DNA of 64,000 nucleotides from Bacillus sp. 1780r2a1 (GTDB lineage Bacteria > Bacillota > Bacilli > Bacillales > Bacillaceae_H): contig CP099863.1 in the NCBI GenBank assembly GCA_024134725.1, positions 3,655,258 to 3,719,257 on the forward strand, in the 5' to 3' direction. Below are positions 7,688-15,478 of this stretch, one piece after another. The stretch's first letter is position 1, and every line of letters starts with the position of its first letter. The notes below the pieces were generated by a model that was given only the letters and a program-made list of their open reading frames with translations, searched no databases and was not told where the DNA came from. Position numbers and translations under genes: made by a program.

Positions 7688-8620
7688 TCATTTATTACGT
7701 TTATTTTCACCTTCCACCTTTACAGGAGTGGCTAACGTCTTGATTCGTTCCATAATCCGCGCGGCTTTCAACTCTTCCTCTTCACCTTTTTGTGTATACG
7801 TTAAATGGTGCTTCATCTGCTGAAAATTTAGATTTGACGTAAAAAAAGTCGGTAGATTTTCCAGCATTCGGAATTGAAGGATAGTGCCCAGCACATCGTC
7901 TCGCATCCAGCTCGTTACAGATTCTGCGCCCAAGTCATCTAACATTAAGACGGGCACTTTTTTAACGTATTCTATCTTCTCGTTAAAAGTTTTATCTTGA
8001 AAAGATCCTTTAAGCTCTCGCAAGAACTCAGGAACATATACAATGGTTGATTTCACTTTCTTTTCAGCTAAGGCATTAGCAATCGCACCTAAAAAGTAGG
8101 TTTTCCCAACACCGAAAGACCCATGTAGATAAAGAGCTTTCATCTTTTTATTAGGTTCATACTCCCTGACAAAATCTCGCACTAACTTAATAGCTTCAAG
8201 CCGGCCTTGCTCAATTTCAATCTCTGACATGGAAGCGCTCAAAATATCTTTCGGTACATAAAGACACTGAATAAATGACTCTTGCTCTTTGCGTTCATCT
8301 TCAGTTACTTTTCTAGGACAGCGCTCATAAGTTACATCAATATTCTTACCATCAATGGAAAGCTTTGGATGATAGCCTTTAATCATATTAACGCAGCTTT
8401 GTAAAGATGGACAGTCTTGACACTCTTTGCTCTGCCCTTTAAACTCATGCATCTTAATAAGACCACGTTCTACAATACCTTCATCCAATTGATCCCGATT
8501 CTTCCTTAAAAAATCTTGGACATTACGATCAGAAAGTACTTCTGATTTTAACGTTTCAAATCGTTCCTTAAAACCTTGATTATTCGCTAATTTGTTTAGT
8601 GAATCATTGATTGACTTCAT
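7688..8620 (-). CDS. dnaI: Primosomal protein DnaI (helicase loader)
   Basis: A AAA+ ATPase that loads the replicative helicase DnaC during replication initiation and restart. 310 residues from ATG 8620, close to the B. subtilis length of 311; AAGGAGAGG precedes it. The N-terminal helicase-binding domain holds a zinc-type cluster (CQDCPSLQSCV, then CPRK). The ATPase domain has Walker A GSFGVGKT, Walker B VLMLDDLGAE and sensor-like TFFTSNLNF. The reading frame is open to 8641, overlapping the dnaB region. Last gene of nrdR-dnaB-dnaI; an A/T-rich inverted repeat near 7655-7692 may end the operon. Confidence 0.95.
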   Translation of the reverse strand: MKSINDSLNKLANNQGFKERFETLKSEVLSDRNVQDFLRKNRDQLDEGIVERGLIKMHEFKGQSKECQDCPSLQSCVNMIKGYHPKLSIDGKNIDVTYERCPRKVTEDERKEQESFIQCLYVPKDILSASMSEIEIEQGRLEAIKLVRDFVREYEPNKKMKALYLHGSFGVGKTYFLGAIANALAEKKVKSTIVYVPEFLRELKGSFQDKTFNEKIEYVKKVPVLMLDDLGAESVTSWMRDDVLGTILQFRMLENLPTFFTSNLNFQQMKHHLTYTQKGEEEELKAARIMERIKTLATPVKVEGENKRNK

Positions 8621-8644
8621 CCCATTACCTCTCCTTTCCATTCA

Positions 8645-10078
8645 TTAATCCTCACGATTCTTCTTTAAGTCCAAATCAAGCTGCTTTAATTCTTCTTCAA
8701 GTTTCCGCTTTTCTTCTTCAAAATCTAAATCTTCTTTTTGGCTTTGAGGTTTCTTTTCCTCTTCCGACTCTTCTTTCAACCAGTCTGGGACCAGCTCTTT
8801 ACGAACCGTTCGTTTTTTCTTCGTCGTTGCTTGCTTAGACTCAGCCCAATTTTGGTATTCCTTATGCTCATTCTTCGCAATAATCATCGCTTCTTCCACT
8901 GTTTTTACCTTTTTACGAGCCCAGTGCCCCGCAATTTTATCCACATATGCTTTCGATAACTTCATATCTGTTCTTAGCATGACATAATAAATAAGTACGT
9001 TAGCAACACCAGGAGAAAGATTTTGATGAAACATAACGTCTTCAACCATTTGTAAATCTGCTTTAGAAGGCGTTGCTCCACCGGACAAGTCTGTCAGTAG
9101 CTGCTTTGGCGACGTCACTTCTAACTGCTTAATTAACTTCTCCTCTTGAGAAATAGGCTCTTTATGTTCCATTGTTCGTAATAACGGCGGCTGAACTTGT
9201 TCACTTAAGTTAGGCAGTGCTTCACCATTTTCAAACTGATAATGGTTTCTAGCAGCTTTTCGAAGCATTTCAATATCTACTTGATCATTTTCATTAAGCG
9301 CGTCCAAGACAACATTCTTCATTTGCAAAGCATCGATTTGATATAAAAACGCCAGCTTTTCAATTGCTGACCTTACTTTGATTGTAATGGCTTTTTTAGA
9401 AATCATGGACTCGGTTAAACCTGCCAGAAATAAATCAAAATCAAACCCTGCATCCCTAATCGTTATATTCGCTCTTTTGGAGTTATCAACATAGTCTAAA
9501 TCTTTACTTGGTATGAAGACATCTTGATTCTCTCGTTGTAAACTTGACGTGAGCTCTGTCGTTTGTACTGACTTATAGACATCGTTAAATGACCGAGTAA
9601 CGTCTTTAAATTCCATCTGGTCAACAGCTGGGTCCATAAAGTATCGTCTAATTTTTTGAAATACATTTTTCCCTAATCGATTGTATAAGTAGACATTTAA
9701 AACACCATCATCAAAGAACTGTTGTGGTGTTAATGGAGGAATTAACTCATAAATATAAACTCTTCCCCCGTCATCTTCTTTCATATAGGTTTTTAATAAG
9801 CCAATTCCCTCAAGCTTTAATCGCTCTTGATAAATGGATTTTAAGTTCATTTGCATAACGGCCATTAGATGATGATGCGTTACTTCTGCTCCCCACAAGC
9901 GCCCTTGCTCTAGTTCACTCCATAACGTCATATATAAGCCATAGCACACGGTTCCAATTAACGGTTGATAGAGAGTTGTTAACACTTTTCGATCATATTC
10001 TTGAATAACGCCGCTCGTTCTCACAACATAACGGTCAACTGGAATAATTTCTTTCCAATGTTGCTCATTCATCATCAT
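8645..10078 (-). CDS. dnaB: Replication initiation and membrane attachment protein DnaB
   Basis: A 477-residue protein of the Gram-positive DnaB family (not the E. coli DnaB helicase). With DnaD and DnaI it loads helicase at oriC and has been tied to membrane attachment of the origin. Two DnaD-like alpha-helical domains are expected; the C-terminal one is visible as MVEDVMFHQNLSPGVANVLIYYVML, followed by a highly charged tail (LEEELKQLDLDLKKN). The start codon is one of three adjacent ATGs after GGGTAGGT. It lies between nrdR and dnaI, 24 bases from the latter's start. Confidence 0.94.
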   Translation of the reverse strand: MMMNEQHWKEIIPVDRYVVRTSGVIQEYDRKVLTTLYQPLIGTVCYGLYMTLWSELEQGRLWGAEVTHHHLMAVMQMNLKSIYQERLKLEGIGLLKTYMKEDDGGRVYIYELIPPLTPQQFFDDGVLNVYLYNRLGKNVFQKIRRYFMDPAVDQMEFKDVTRSFNDVYKSVQTTELTSSLQRENQDVFIPSKDLDYVDNSKRANITIRDAGFDFDLFLAGLTESMISKKAITIKVRSAIEKLAFLYQIDALQMKNVVLDALNENDQVDIEMLRKAARNHYQFENGEALPNLSEQVQPPLLRTMEHKEPISQEEKLIKQLEVTSPKQLLTDLSGGATPSKADLQMVEDVMFHQNLSPGVANVLIYYVMLRTDMKLSKAYVDKIAGHWARKKVKTVEEAMIIAKNEHKEYQNWAESKQATTKKKRTVRKELVPDWLKEESEEEKKPQSQKEDLDFEEEKRKLEEELKQLDLDLKKNRED

Positions 10079-10099
10079 TACCTACCCAATTCTAAAATA

Positions 10100-10137
10100 G
10101 CAAAAAAGAGCTAAAAAATCTCTTTAATAGCTCTTTT
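10100..10137 (-). terminator. Hairpin between nrdR and dnaB
   Basis: On the minus strand AAAAGAGCTA, a loop of about 13 bases, then TAGCTCTTTTTT: a 10-bp stem with a T-run starting right at the nrdR stop. It looks like an intrinsic terminator or attenuator inside the operon, which would lower dnaB-dnaI output relative to nrdR. Confidence 0.65.
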
Positions 10138-10597
10138 ATAGTTTTTCTTTCTTAATTAACTCTTTTAGTTCATCAATAAAGACATTAATGTCTTTAAATT
10201 GACGATAAACAGAGGCAAAGCGTACATACGATACTTCATCAATAGCAGCTAGCCTTTCCATTACCATTTCCCCAACAACGTCCGACTGAACTTCTGATGC
10301 ACCTTGACTACGCAGTTCAGATTCAATATCATGTACAGTATCTTCAAGTTGTTTCAAGCTAACTTGTCTTTTTTCACATGCCTTAATCAAACCGCGTAAA
10401 ATCTTCTCTTTACTAAATTCTTCACGCGCTCCGTCTTTTTTCACTACGATTAAAGGTGGCTCTTCTACTTTTTCAAATGTTGTATAACGGTAGTGACAAT
10501 TTTCGCATTCACGTCGCCTGCGAATTGAACGACCTTCTTCAACAGGCCGTGAGTCTAACACTCTCGTTCCATTATACTGACAGGAAGGACATTTCAT
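10136..10597 (-). CDS. nrdR: Ribonucleotide reductase regulator NrdR
   Basis: 153 residues, the usual length. NrdR is an ATP/dATP-sensing repressor of ribonucleotide reductase genes. The N-terminal zinc ribbon has Cys3, Cys6, Cys31 and Cys34 (MKCPSC and CENC), with the DNA-binding [15 protein letters not shown] between. The ATP-cone domain follows ([20 protein letters not shown], then [13 protein letters not shown] and [11 protein letters not shown]). The ATG has TGGAG upstream. It heads the operon with dnaB and dnaI, as in B. subtilis where it is called ytcG. Confidence 0.97.
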   Translation of the reverse strand: MKCPSCQYNGTRVLDSRPVEEGRSIRRRRECENCHYRYTTFEKVEEPPLIVVKKDGAREEFSKEKILRGLIKACEKRQVSLKQLEDTVHDIESELRSQGASEVQSDVVGEMVMERLAAIDEVSYVRFASVYRQFKDINVFIDELKELIKKEKL

Positions 10598-10708
10598 CTT
10601 CTCAACTCCAATAAATAACCTTTTATATTTGTATAAACTAAGCAGCTTGTACGAACTGACTGCCTATGTATGTTAGAAATTTAAAATAAAAATTCACTTT
10701 CTTTTCAT

Positions 10709-10735
10709 ATTATAGAAAACAAAGCTTGAATACAA
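10709..10735 (-). promoter_or_regulatory. Possible promoter of nrdR-dnaB-dnaI
   Basis: On the minus strand a perfect TATAAT (10714-10709) with CTTGTA 16 bases upstream. The -35 is weak. The 240-bp gap 10598-10836 otherwise shows no gene; no clear terminator of the gene at 10837 was seen. Confidence 0.4.
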
Positions 10736-10836
10736 GTGAAGGAGAATGAATTCTGAAATTTTATTTCCTAAAACATTTGTTTTCCAATAGATAAAGGCGT
10801 TATACAGCTTTATTTATTCAATATACTTTATTTCCC

Positions 10837-11220
10837 TTACTTAATAGCAATCAAATGCTGATCAAAATGCTTATAAAAAAAGATGATTAATTCTTTACTA
10901 TACCCAAAATCGAATGGCATCACTTTTGATTCCGTTGTAACCGAAAAATCGATAGCGGTTTCAAAAGGTCGTAATGAAATAATCGTAATAACAACAAATG
11001 CTTTTCGCCCCTTAGATACGTTTAAACTAATCTCTCCACGCTCTTCATAAGCAGCTAAAATCTCTACTCCATTCATATTCTTCAATAAATTTTGCACCTG
11101 AGTAAATGTTTGAGAGGCTGTTGATTTATAGTAATGTGTTTGTAACTTTGGATTCTCGTGGTGGTCTCTAGTTTCAGAATGATTCGAAAAAACTGACTTT
11201 ACTTTTTGAATAATCCCCAT
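10837..11220 (-). CDS. Conserved hypothetical cytosolic protein
   Basis: 127 residues from the ATG at 11220, which has AAGGAG 10 bases upstream; the frame is open to 11244. I do not recognise a named family. The protein is soluble, with a polar N-terminus (GIIQKVKSVFSNHSETRDHHENPKLQ) and a mixed alpha/beta part: a helix VQNLLKNMNGVEILAAYEERG, strands ISLNVSKGRKAFVVITIIS and TAIDFSVTTE, and an aromatic C-terminus. It stands alone between nrdR and speD. The short helix-strand-strand pattern recalls small lipid- or ligand-binding folds, but no function is claimed. Confidence 0.7.
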   Translation of the reverse strand: MGIIQKVKSVFSNHSETRDHHENPKLQTHYYKSTASQTFTQVQNLLKNMNGVEILAAYEERGEISLNVSKGRKAFVVITIISLRPFETAIDFSVTTESKVMPFDFGYSKELIIFFYKHFDQHLIAIK

Positions 11221-11318
11221 GTTGTATAGACTCCTTTTTATCAAAATAATCGCTATAGCTATTAAAAATATACTAGCTACTTTCTTTATTATAATGGATA
11301 AACGATATTTTTGTATCT

Positions 11319-11368
11319 AAAAAGGACTGTCTATAAATGGCGAGTCCAATTTATAGAGCAGTCCCTAA
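11319..11368 (-). terminator. Terminator of speD
   Basis: A long inverted repeat: on the minus strand GGGACTGCTCTATAAAT pairs with ATTTATAGACAGTCC with one internal mismatch and a 10-base loop, followed by TTTTT. It lies 25 bases after the speD stop. Confidence 0.9.
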
Positions 11369-11392
11369 TTGTCTTAGCTTTGTTTTATACTA

Positions 11393-11773
11393 TTAAAGTA
11401 CATTTGCTTTCGTTTGCTTTACTTGTACAGGACCCATTCCACGTGGCACTTCAATTGTCTCACGTGTTTGAGCATTTAGTTCATCTGCAATATAGTCAGC
11501 AGCGATTGTTGGATCTAAGTCTCCACATGTGTATACATCGATACTTGCATATCCATGCTCTGGAAAGCTGTGAATAGTTAAGTGTGATTCTGAGATAATA
11601 ACAACCCCACTTACACCCTGAGGTGCAAACTTATGAAAAGCAACCTCACGAACTTCCGCTCCAGTCTTTAATGCTGCATCTACAAACGTTTTTTCAATAT
11701 AATCCATATCATTCAACTTATCGAAATCACAACCCCATAATTCTGAGATAACGTGACGACCCATTGTTTCCAT
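11393..11773 (-). CDS. speD: S-adenosylmethionine decarboxylase proenzyme
   Basis: 126 residues, the size of the small (class 1B) bacterial SAM decarboxylase. It makes decarboxylated SAM, the aminopropyl donor for spermidine. The proenzyme cleaves itself at Glu62-Ser63 within [14 protein letters not shown], giving a pyruvoyl cofactor on the new N-terminus; His68 and Cys83 (YTCG), the residues needed for processing and catalysis, are present. The ATG is preceded by AAAGGGGGAAA. It is the only polyamine gene in the window and has its own promoter, a leader of about 150 bases and a terminator. Confidence 0.97.
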   Translation of the reverse strand: METMGRHVISELWGCDFDKLNDMDYIEKTFVDAALKTGAEVREVAFHKFAPQGVSGVVIISESHLTIHSFPEHGYASIDVYTCGDLDPTIAADYIADELNAQTRETIEVPRGMGPVQVKQTKANVL

Positions 11774-11923
11774 AATGATATTTCCCCCTTTAACAATTTT
11801 TAATCGTTAAATATGAAATTCTTTCGCCATATAGCATGTTAACTACCACGGGGGAAAGTTAGTCCAGAGAGGTCCTAACCCTTTAAGTAGATACATAACC
11901 GAAAGGTACACAAGAAGTTCACG
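11774..11923 (-). promoter_or_regulatory. Structured 5' leader of speD
   Basis: About 150 bases between the predicted start point and speD. It holds a hairpin with GTTAG pairing with CTAAC (11857-11879) and an open stretch of 17 codons (ATG near 11899, peptide MYLLKGLGPLWTNFPPW) that spans it but has no ribosome site. A regulatory role is only inferred from leader length and fold. Confidence 0.35.
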
Positions 11924-11929
11924 AAACAT

Positions 11930-11958
11930 AGTATACTTTGTTTAGACTTATTTTGCAA
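11930..11958 (-). promoter_or_regulatory. Sigma-A promoter of speD
   Basis: On the minus strand TTGCAA (11958-11953), a 17-base spacer and TATACT (11935-11930). Confidence 0.8.
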
Positions 11959-12084
11959 CACGTGATTTTATTTAAATTTACAATCTGTAGCTAAACACAA
12001 TTTATTCTCTGCCCCACCGCTTTCTTAAGACCTCTCATTTATTAGTTCCCTATCTTAATTAGAACAAACAATGAATTCAAACAC

Positions 12085-12115
12085 AAAAAGCGAGGCATGA
12101 TTGCCTCGCTTTTTT
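12085..12115 (-). terminator. Terminator of gapB
   Basis: A perfect stem AAAAGCGAGGC/GCCTCGCTTTT with a 6-base loop and a T-run, overlapping the gapB stop region. Confidence 0.93.
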
Positions 12116-13145
12116 ATCCAACTTTTAGCTTTGAATTTTGAATCATTTCTGCTGTAATATATTTCACCAAATCGACTACTCTTTGTGAGTATCCCCATTC
12201 ATTATCGTACCACGCTAATACTTTAATTTTATGTTCATCCATGACCATCGTTGATAAGCCGTCAATGATTGCTGAATGAGGGTTTGTATTGAAATCAATT
12301 GATACTAATGGTTCTGTTGTAAATGCCAATATGCCTTGTAAGGGACCCTCTGCCGATTGAATAAACATTTCATTCACCGCTTCTTTTGTTACCGCTTTCC
12401 TAACATCGACAACAAGGTCGACAAGCGAGACATTTGGCGTTGGAACCCGCAGCGCCATACCATGTAATTTCCCACTGAGATGAGGAAGCACCAGCGATAA
12501 TGCTTTGGCAGCCCCAGTTGTTGTAGGGATAATGGACTGACCGCATGCGCGCGCGCGTCGCAAATCTTTATGTGGATTATCAATATTTTTTTGATCATTC
12601 GTATATGCGTGAACTGTTGTCATCAATCCGTTCTCAATGGTGAAAGCTTCGTCTAATACTTTCACAACAGGCGCTAGGCAGTTTGTCGTACAAGATGCAT
12701 TTGAGATAATATGGTGCTTATGCACATCCAATACCTTTTCATTTACCCCCATTACAATCGTGACATCTTCATCTTTACCAGGTGCTGTTAAGACAACTTT
12801 TTGAGCACCAGCCTCAATATGTAACTGTGCTTTTTCTCTAGAGTTAAATTTCCCAGTTGCTTCAATCACTAGATCAATTTGCAACTGTTTCCACGGTAAT
12901 AAGAGTGGGTCTCGCGAGTCAAGCAGTTGAATTCTTTTACCATTTACAATCAACGCATCTGTTTCACAAATAACTTCTCCATTAAATGGACCATGAATAG
13001 AGTCATATTTAATTAAATGTGCTAATGTTTCTGCAGGATAGCTTGCATTAATTGCAACAATATCTAACTTCTCCTCTTCAATTGCTGTTCGAAAAACCAT
13101 TCTTCCAATTCTCCCAAAACCATTAATTGCAATTCGTGCTTTCAT
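12114..13145 (-). CDS. gapB: Gluconeogenic glyceraldehyde-3-phosphate dehydrogenase GapB
   Basis: 343 residues from the ATG at 13145 (AGGGGGAA upstream; the frame is open to 13193). It has the NAD(P)-binding start MKARIAINGFGRIGR, the catalytic cysteine in SNASCTTNCLAPV, THAYTNDQ, RRARACGQSIIPTTTGAAKAL and WYDNEWGYSQRVVDL. The segment after the Rossmann glycines (VAINASYPAETLAHLIKYDSIHG) lacks the Asp at the NAD-specific site of GapA, which agrees with the NADP-preferring gluconeogenic GapB or E4P-dehydrogenase-like subgroup. Two CcpN-type boxes flank the promoter, as expected for a gene repressed under glycolytic conditions. Confidence 0.93.
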   Translation of the reverse strand: MKARIAINGFGRIGRMVFRTAIEEEKLDIVAINASYPAETLAHLIKYDSIHGPFNGEVICETDALIVNGKRIQLLDSRDPLLLPWKQLQIDLVIEATGKFNSREKAQLHIEAGAQKVVLTAPGKDEDVTIVMGVNEKVLDVHKHHIISNASCTTNCLAPVVKVLDEAFTIENGLMTTVHAYTNDQKNIDNPHKDLRRARACGQSIIPTTTGAAKALSLVLPHLSGKLHGMALRVPTPNVSLVDLVVDVRKAVTKEAVNEMFIQSAEGPLQGILAFTTEPLVSIDFNTNPHSAIIDGLSTMVMDEHKIKVLAWYDNEWGYSQRVVDLVKYITAEMIQNSKLKVG

Positions 13146-13164
13146 GGCTGTTCCCCCTAACAAA

Positions 13165-13207
13165 TATGTTATACTATTTAACCTTTTATACAAAATAGTA
13201 TAACATA
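13165..13207 (-). promoter_or_regulatory. Paired CcpN-type operators of gapB
   Basis: TATGTTATACT at 13165-13175 and its exact reverse complement AGTATAACATA at 13197-13207 form an inverted pair. Both match the CcpN consensus TRTGHYATAYW as known from B. subtilis gapB and pckA. The likely -10 TATACT of gapB lies within the upstream box on the minus strand. CcpN represses gluconeogenic genes in glucose-grown cells. Confidence 0.8.
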
Positions 13208-13270
13208 AATAATTTTAAAATGAAGAATTATTGCACATTATTTTATTGTCTTATTCTACATATATTAAAA

Positions 13271-13302
13271 AAAGCTGGAAAGAATGACTTCTCTCCAGCT
13301 CA
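13271..13302 (-). terminator. Terminator of coaE
   Basis: On the minus strand GAGCTGGAGAG pairs with CTTTCCAGCTTTTTT (stem AGCTGGA/TCCAGCT with inner mismatches), ending in a run of Ts. Confidence 0.75.
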
Positions 13303-13896
13303 ATTTGTTAATTTTGATACAAGTTTTATCACTTGTTCTTTTGTTTCAGCTATACTTCCATTATTATTAACTATAAAATCTGCCATCTTTGCCTTTTCAG
13401 TTAAAGGCAGCTGAGACTTAATTCTTGCTAATGCATCTTCTTTAGAAAGGTTATTCCGCTTCTGTAGTCGCTCAAGCTGCACAAGTTCATTTACATGGAC
13501 AACAACAACTTGGTCTACCAGATACGTTAATTTGCTTTCAAACAAAAGCGGAATATCCAACACAACTAGCTGATATTGCTCAGCAATCAGCTGCTCTTTT
13601 TGCTTTAACATTTCCTTTCGAACTTCCGGGTGTACAATTGAATTTAGCTTTTGACGTTCCTGTTCATTATGAAAGATAATCTGACCAAGAGCAGCACGAT
13701 TAATTTCTAAATCTTCTTGTAAAATGCCTTTTCCAAACGTCTCAACAATTTTACTATAAGCCGCTCTACCGTTCTGAACGACTTCTTTTGCAATTTGATC
13801 AGCATCAATAACCGGTATACTCATTTCACGGAATATGGCTGCAACCGTACTTTTTCCACTAGCAATTCCACCCGTTAAACCAACAACAATCGTCAT
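13300..13896 (-). CDS. coaE: Dephospho-CoA kinase
   Basis: 198 residues, normal length. It phosphorylates the 3'-hydroxyl of dephospho-CoA, the last step of coenzyme A synthesis. The P-loop GLTGGIASGKST is at residues 6-17, followed by VIDADQIAKEVV, the CoA-binding lid with VHPEVRKEM, VVLDIPLLFES and VVVHVNELVQLERLQKRN. It lies after ytaF and mutM in the polA-mutM-ytaF-coaE order of B. subtilis. Downstream at 13272-13299 a GCTGGAGAG/CTTTCCAGC-type hairpin may end the operon. Confidence 0.97.
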   Translation of the reverse strand: MTIVVGLTGGIASGKSTVAAIFREMSIPVIDADQIAKEVVQNGRAAYSKIVETFGKGILQEDLEINRAALGQIIFHNEQERQKLNSIVHPEVRKEMLKQKEQLIAEQYQLVVLDIPLLFESKLTYLVDQVVVVHVNELVQLERLQKRNNLSKEDALARIKSQLPLTEKAKMADFIVNNNGSIAETKEQVIKLVSKLTN

Positions 13897-13917
13897 AATG
13901 TTCTCCCTTTTTAATTC

Positions 13918-14550
13918 TTATAATCTAAATATCCCCATTAAAATCAATACAACACCTGGTACAAATGAAAACATCCTCATCCAAGCTAATTTAGAAAACC
14001 ATTTTCCAATTTGAATTCCTAATGTAAGAAAAATAAAACTCATTGCTGCTACGGCAATGGCCAATATAATTGGAGAATAGCCTAATAAAGCTGCTGCTAT
14101 TCCAGCTCCAAATGCATCCAACGATAACGCAATACCTAAAATTAACGCTTCAACTCCCGTAATAGAGCCGGATTTATCTAAATCTGCTGTCGTCGGCTTT
14201 TTCAAAATGTTAATAACCAACCCAATAGATTTTATTTCCACTTTAAAAATAATCTTTTCTTCCAACTTTGCTGTTTCCTCATCTTCAGGACGAAAAAATT
14301 GATACAAAATCCACATGCCCAACAATACAAAGATAATACCACCAATGGTGTCAAGCGCAGCCGGAGAAAATAAGTGAGTAATCATTTTACCGACAAACAT
14401 TGCAAGAGTTAATGTAAACGCGGAACAACATGCAATGATTAAAATTGATTTAAACGGAATTTTAAGTTTTCTCAATCCGTATGTTAATCCTACGCTGAAG
14501 CTATCTAGGCTTACTGCAAAAGCTACTAGTATTAAAGAAAGTGAAATCAT
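13918..14550 (-). CDS. ytaF: Sporulation membrane protein YtaF (MntP-like)
   Basis: 210 residues from ATG 14550, which has AAGGAG 9 bases upstream; the frame is open to 14574. Six hydrophobic helices arranged as two repeats of three, with the repeated signature SLDSFSVGLTYG near the N-terminus and SLDAFGAGIAAALLGY in the second half. These aspartates are those of the MntP manganese-efflux family, to which YtaF is related. YtaF is classed as a sporulation membrane protein in B. subtilis; the substrate is not established. It follows mutM and precedes coaE. Confidence 0.88.
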   Translation of the reverse strand: MISLSLILVAFAVSLDSFSVGLTYGLRKLKIPFKSILIIACCSAFTLTLAMFVGKMITHLFSPAALDTIGGIIFVLLGMWILYQFFRPEDEETAKLEEKIIFKVEIKSIGLVINILKKPTTADLDKSGSITGVEALILGIALSLDAFGAGIAAALLGYSPIILAIAVAAMSFIFLTLGIQIGKWFSKLAWMRMFSFVPGVVLILMGIFRL

Positions 14551-14611
14551 CTTAAAGAGCTCCTTCCATTTCATCTATCTAAAGTATATGAAAGGAGCCC
14601 ATCCATTGTTA

Positions 14612-15445
14612 TTATTCTTCAAGCTTCTGGCAACTTGGACAAATATGCGTACCTCTTCCCGCTACTACATATTTTCTAATCGGGGTGCCACATATAGCAC
14701 AAGGTTGGTCTTTTTTCCCATAAACATAAAGCTGAAGCTGAAACATTCCCATCTCTCCTTGAGTGTTTACGTAGGACCGAATGGTGCTTCCGCCTTTTTC
14801 AACCGCTTCCTGTAGAGTTGCTACTATTTCTTTATGCAAACGGTCCAGCTCTTCATCGGTGAGCTCGCTTGCTACACGTTCAGGATGTATACGAGCTCGA
14901 AACAGTGCTTCATCCACATAAATATTTCCAAGACCAACGACCACTTGTTGATCTAATAAGACCGCCTTAATTTTTCGGGTCGTTCGACCGATTCGTTTTT
15001 TTAGAACTTCAGCTGTAAACAGCGCTTCAAAAGGCTCTGGACCAAGTATACTTAGGGGTAGTGATGATTCTTCTTCTCCTGGCTGAAATAAATGCATAGT
15101 CCCAAATTTCCGTACATCTTTGTACCTTAACTGCGTACCATCGGTAAACAAAAAGATAACATGCGTATGCTTATCAATCGGTTCATCCTTTTCAGCAAGA
15201 GCGTACTTCCCTTCCATTCGGAGATGAGAAACCAATACGTAGTCATCTAAGATAATTTTCAAAAATTTACCTCGACGGTGTACATCTAGAATCGTCTGTC
15301 CCTTTAGTGCGTCACAAAACTGTTCAACATCAACTGGTCGCTTAATGATATTTGACCAAGTTACTTTTACTTCATCAATTGTTTTTCCTTTTACTAAATG
15401 AATGAGCGTGCGGCGAACCGTTTCAACCTCTGGTAATTCCGGCAC
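14612..15445 (-). CDS. mutM: Formamidopyrimidine-DNA glycosylase (Fpg)
   Basis: Base-excision glycosylase/AP lyase that removes 8-oxoguanine and related lesions. The start is GTG 15445 (AGAGAGGTGG just upstream), so the mature protein begins P-E-L-P-E-V-E: catalytic Pro at position 2 and Glu at 3. The open frame to 15454 would bury this proline and cannot be right. Other marks: the H2TH region LLDQQVVVGLGNIYVDEALFRARIHP and the C-terminal zinc finger CAIC...CPSC (last 30 residues). 277 residues, normal length. It follows polA by 33 bases. Confidence 0.97.
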   Translation of the reverse strand: MPELPEVETVRRTLIHLVKGKTIDEVKVTWSNIIKRPVDVEQFCDALKGQTILDVHRRGKFLKIILDDYVLVSHLRMEGKYALAEKDEPIDKHTHVIFLFTDGTQLRYKDVRKFGTMHLFQPGEEESSLPLSILGPEPFEALFTAEVLKKRIGRTTRKIKAVLLDQQVVVGLGNIYVDEALFRARIHPERVASELTDEELDRLHKEIVATLQEAVEKGGSTIRSYVNTQGEMGMFQLQLYVYGKKDQPCAICGTPIRKYVVAGRGTHICPSCQKLEE

Positions 15446-15478
15446 CTTATCCACCTCTCTTTGCTAGTTCATTGTTGT

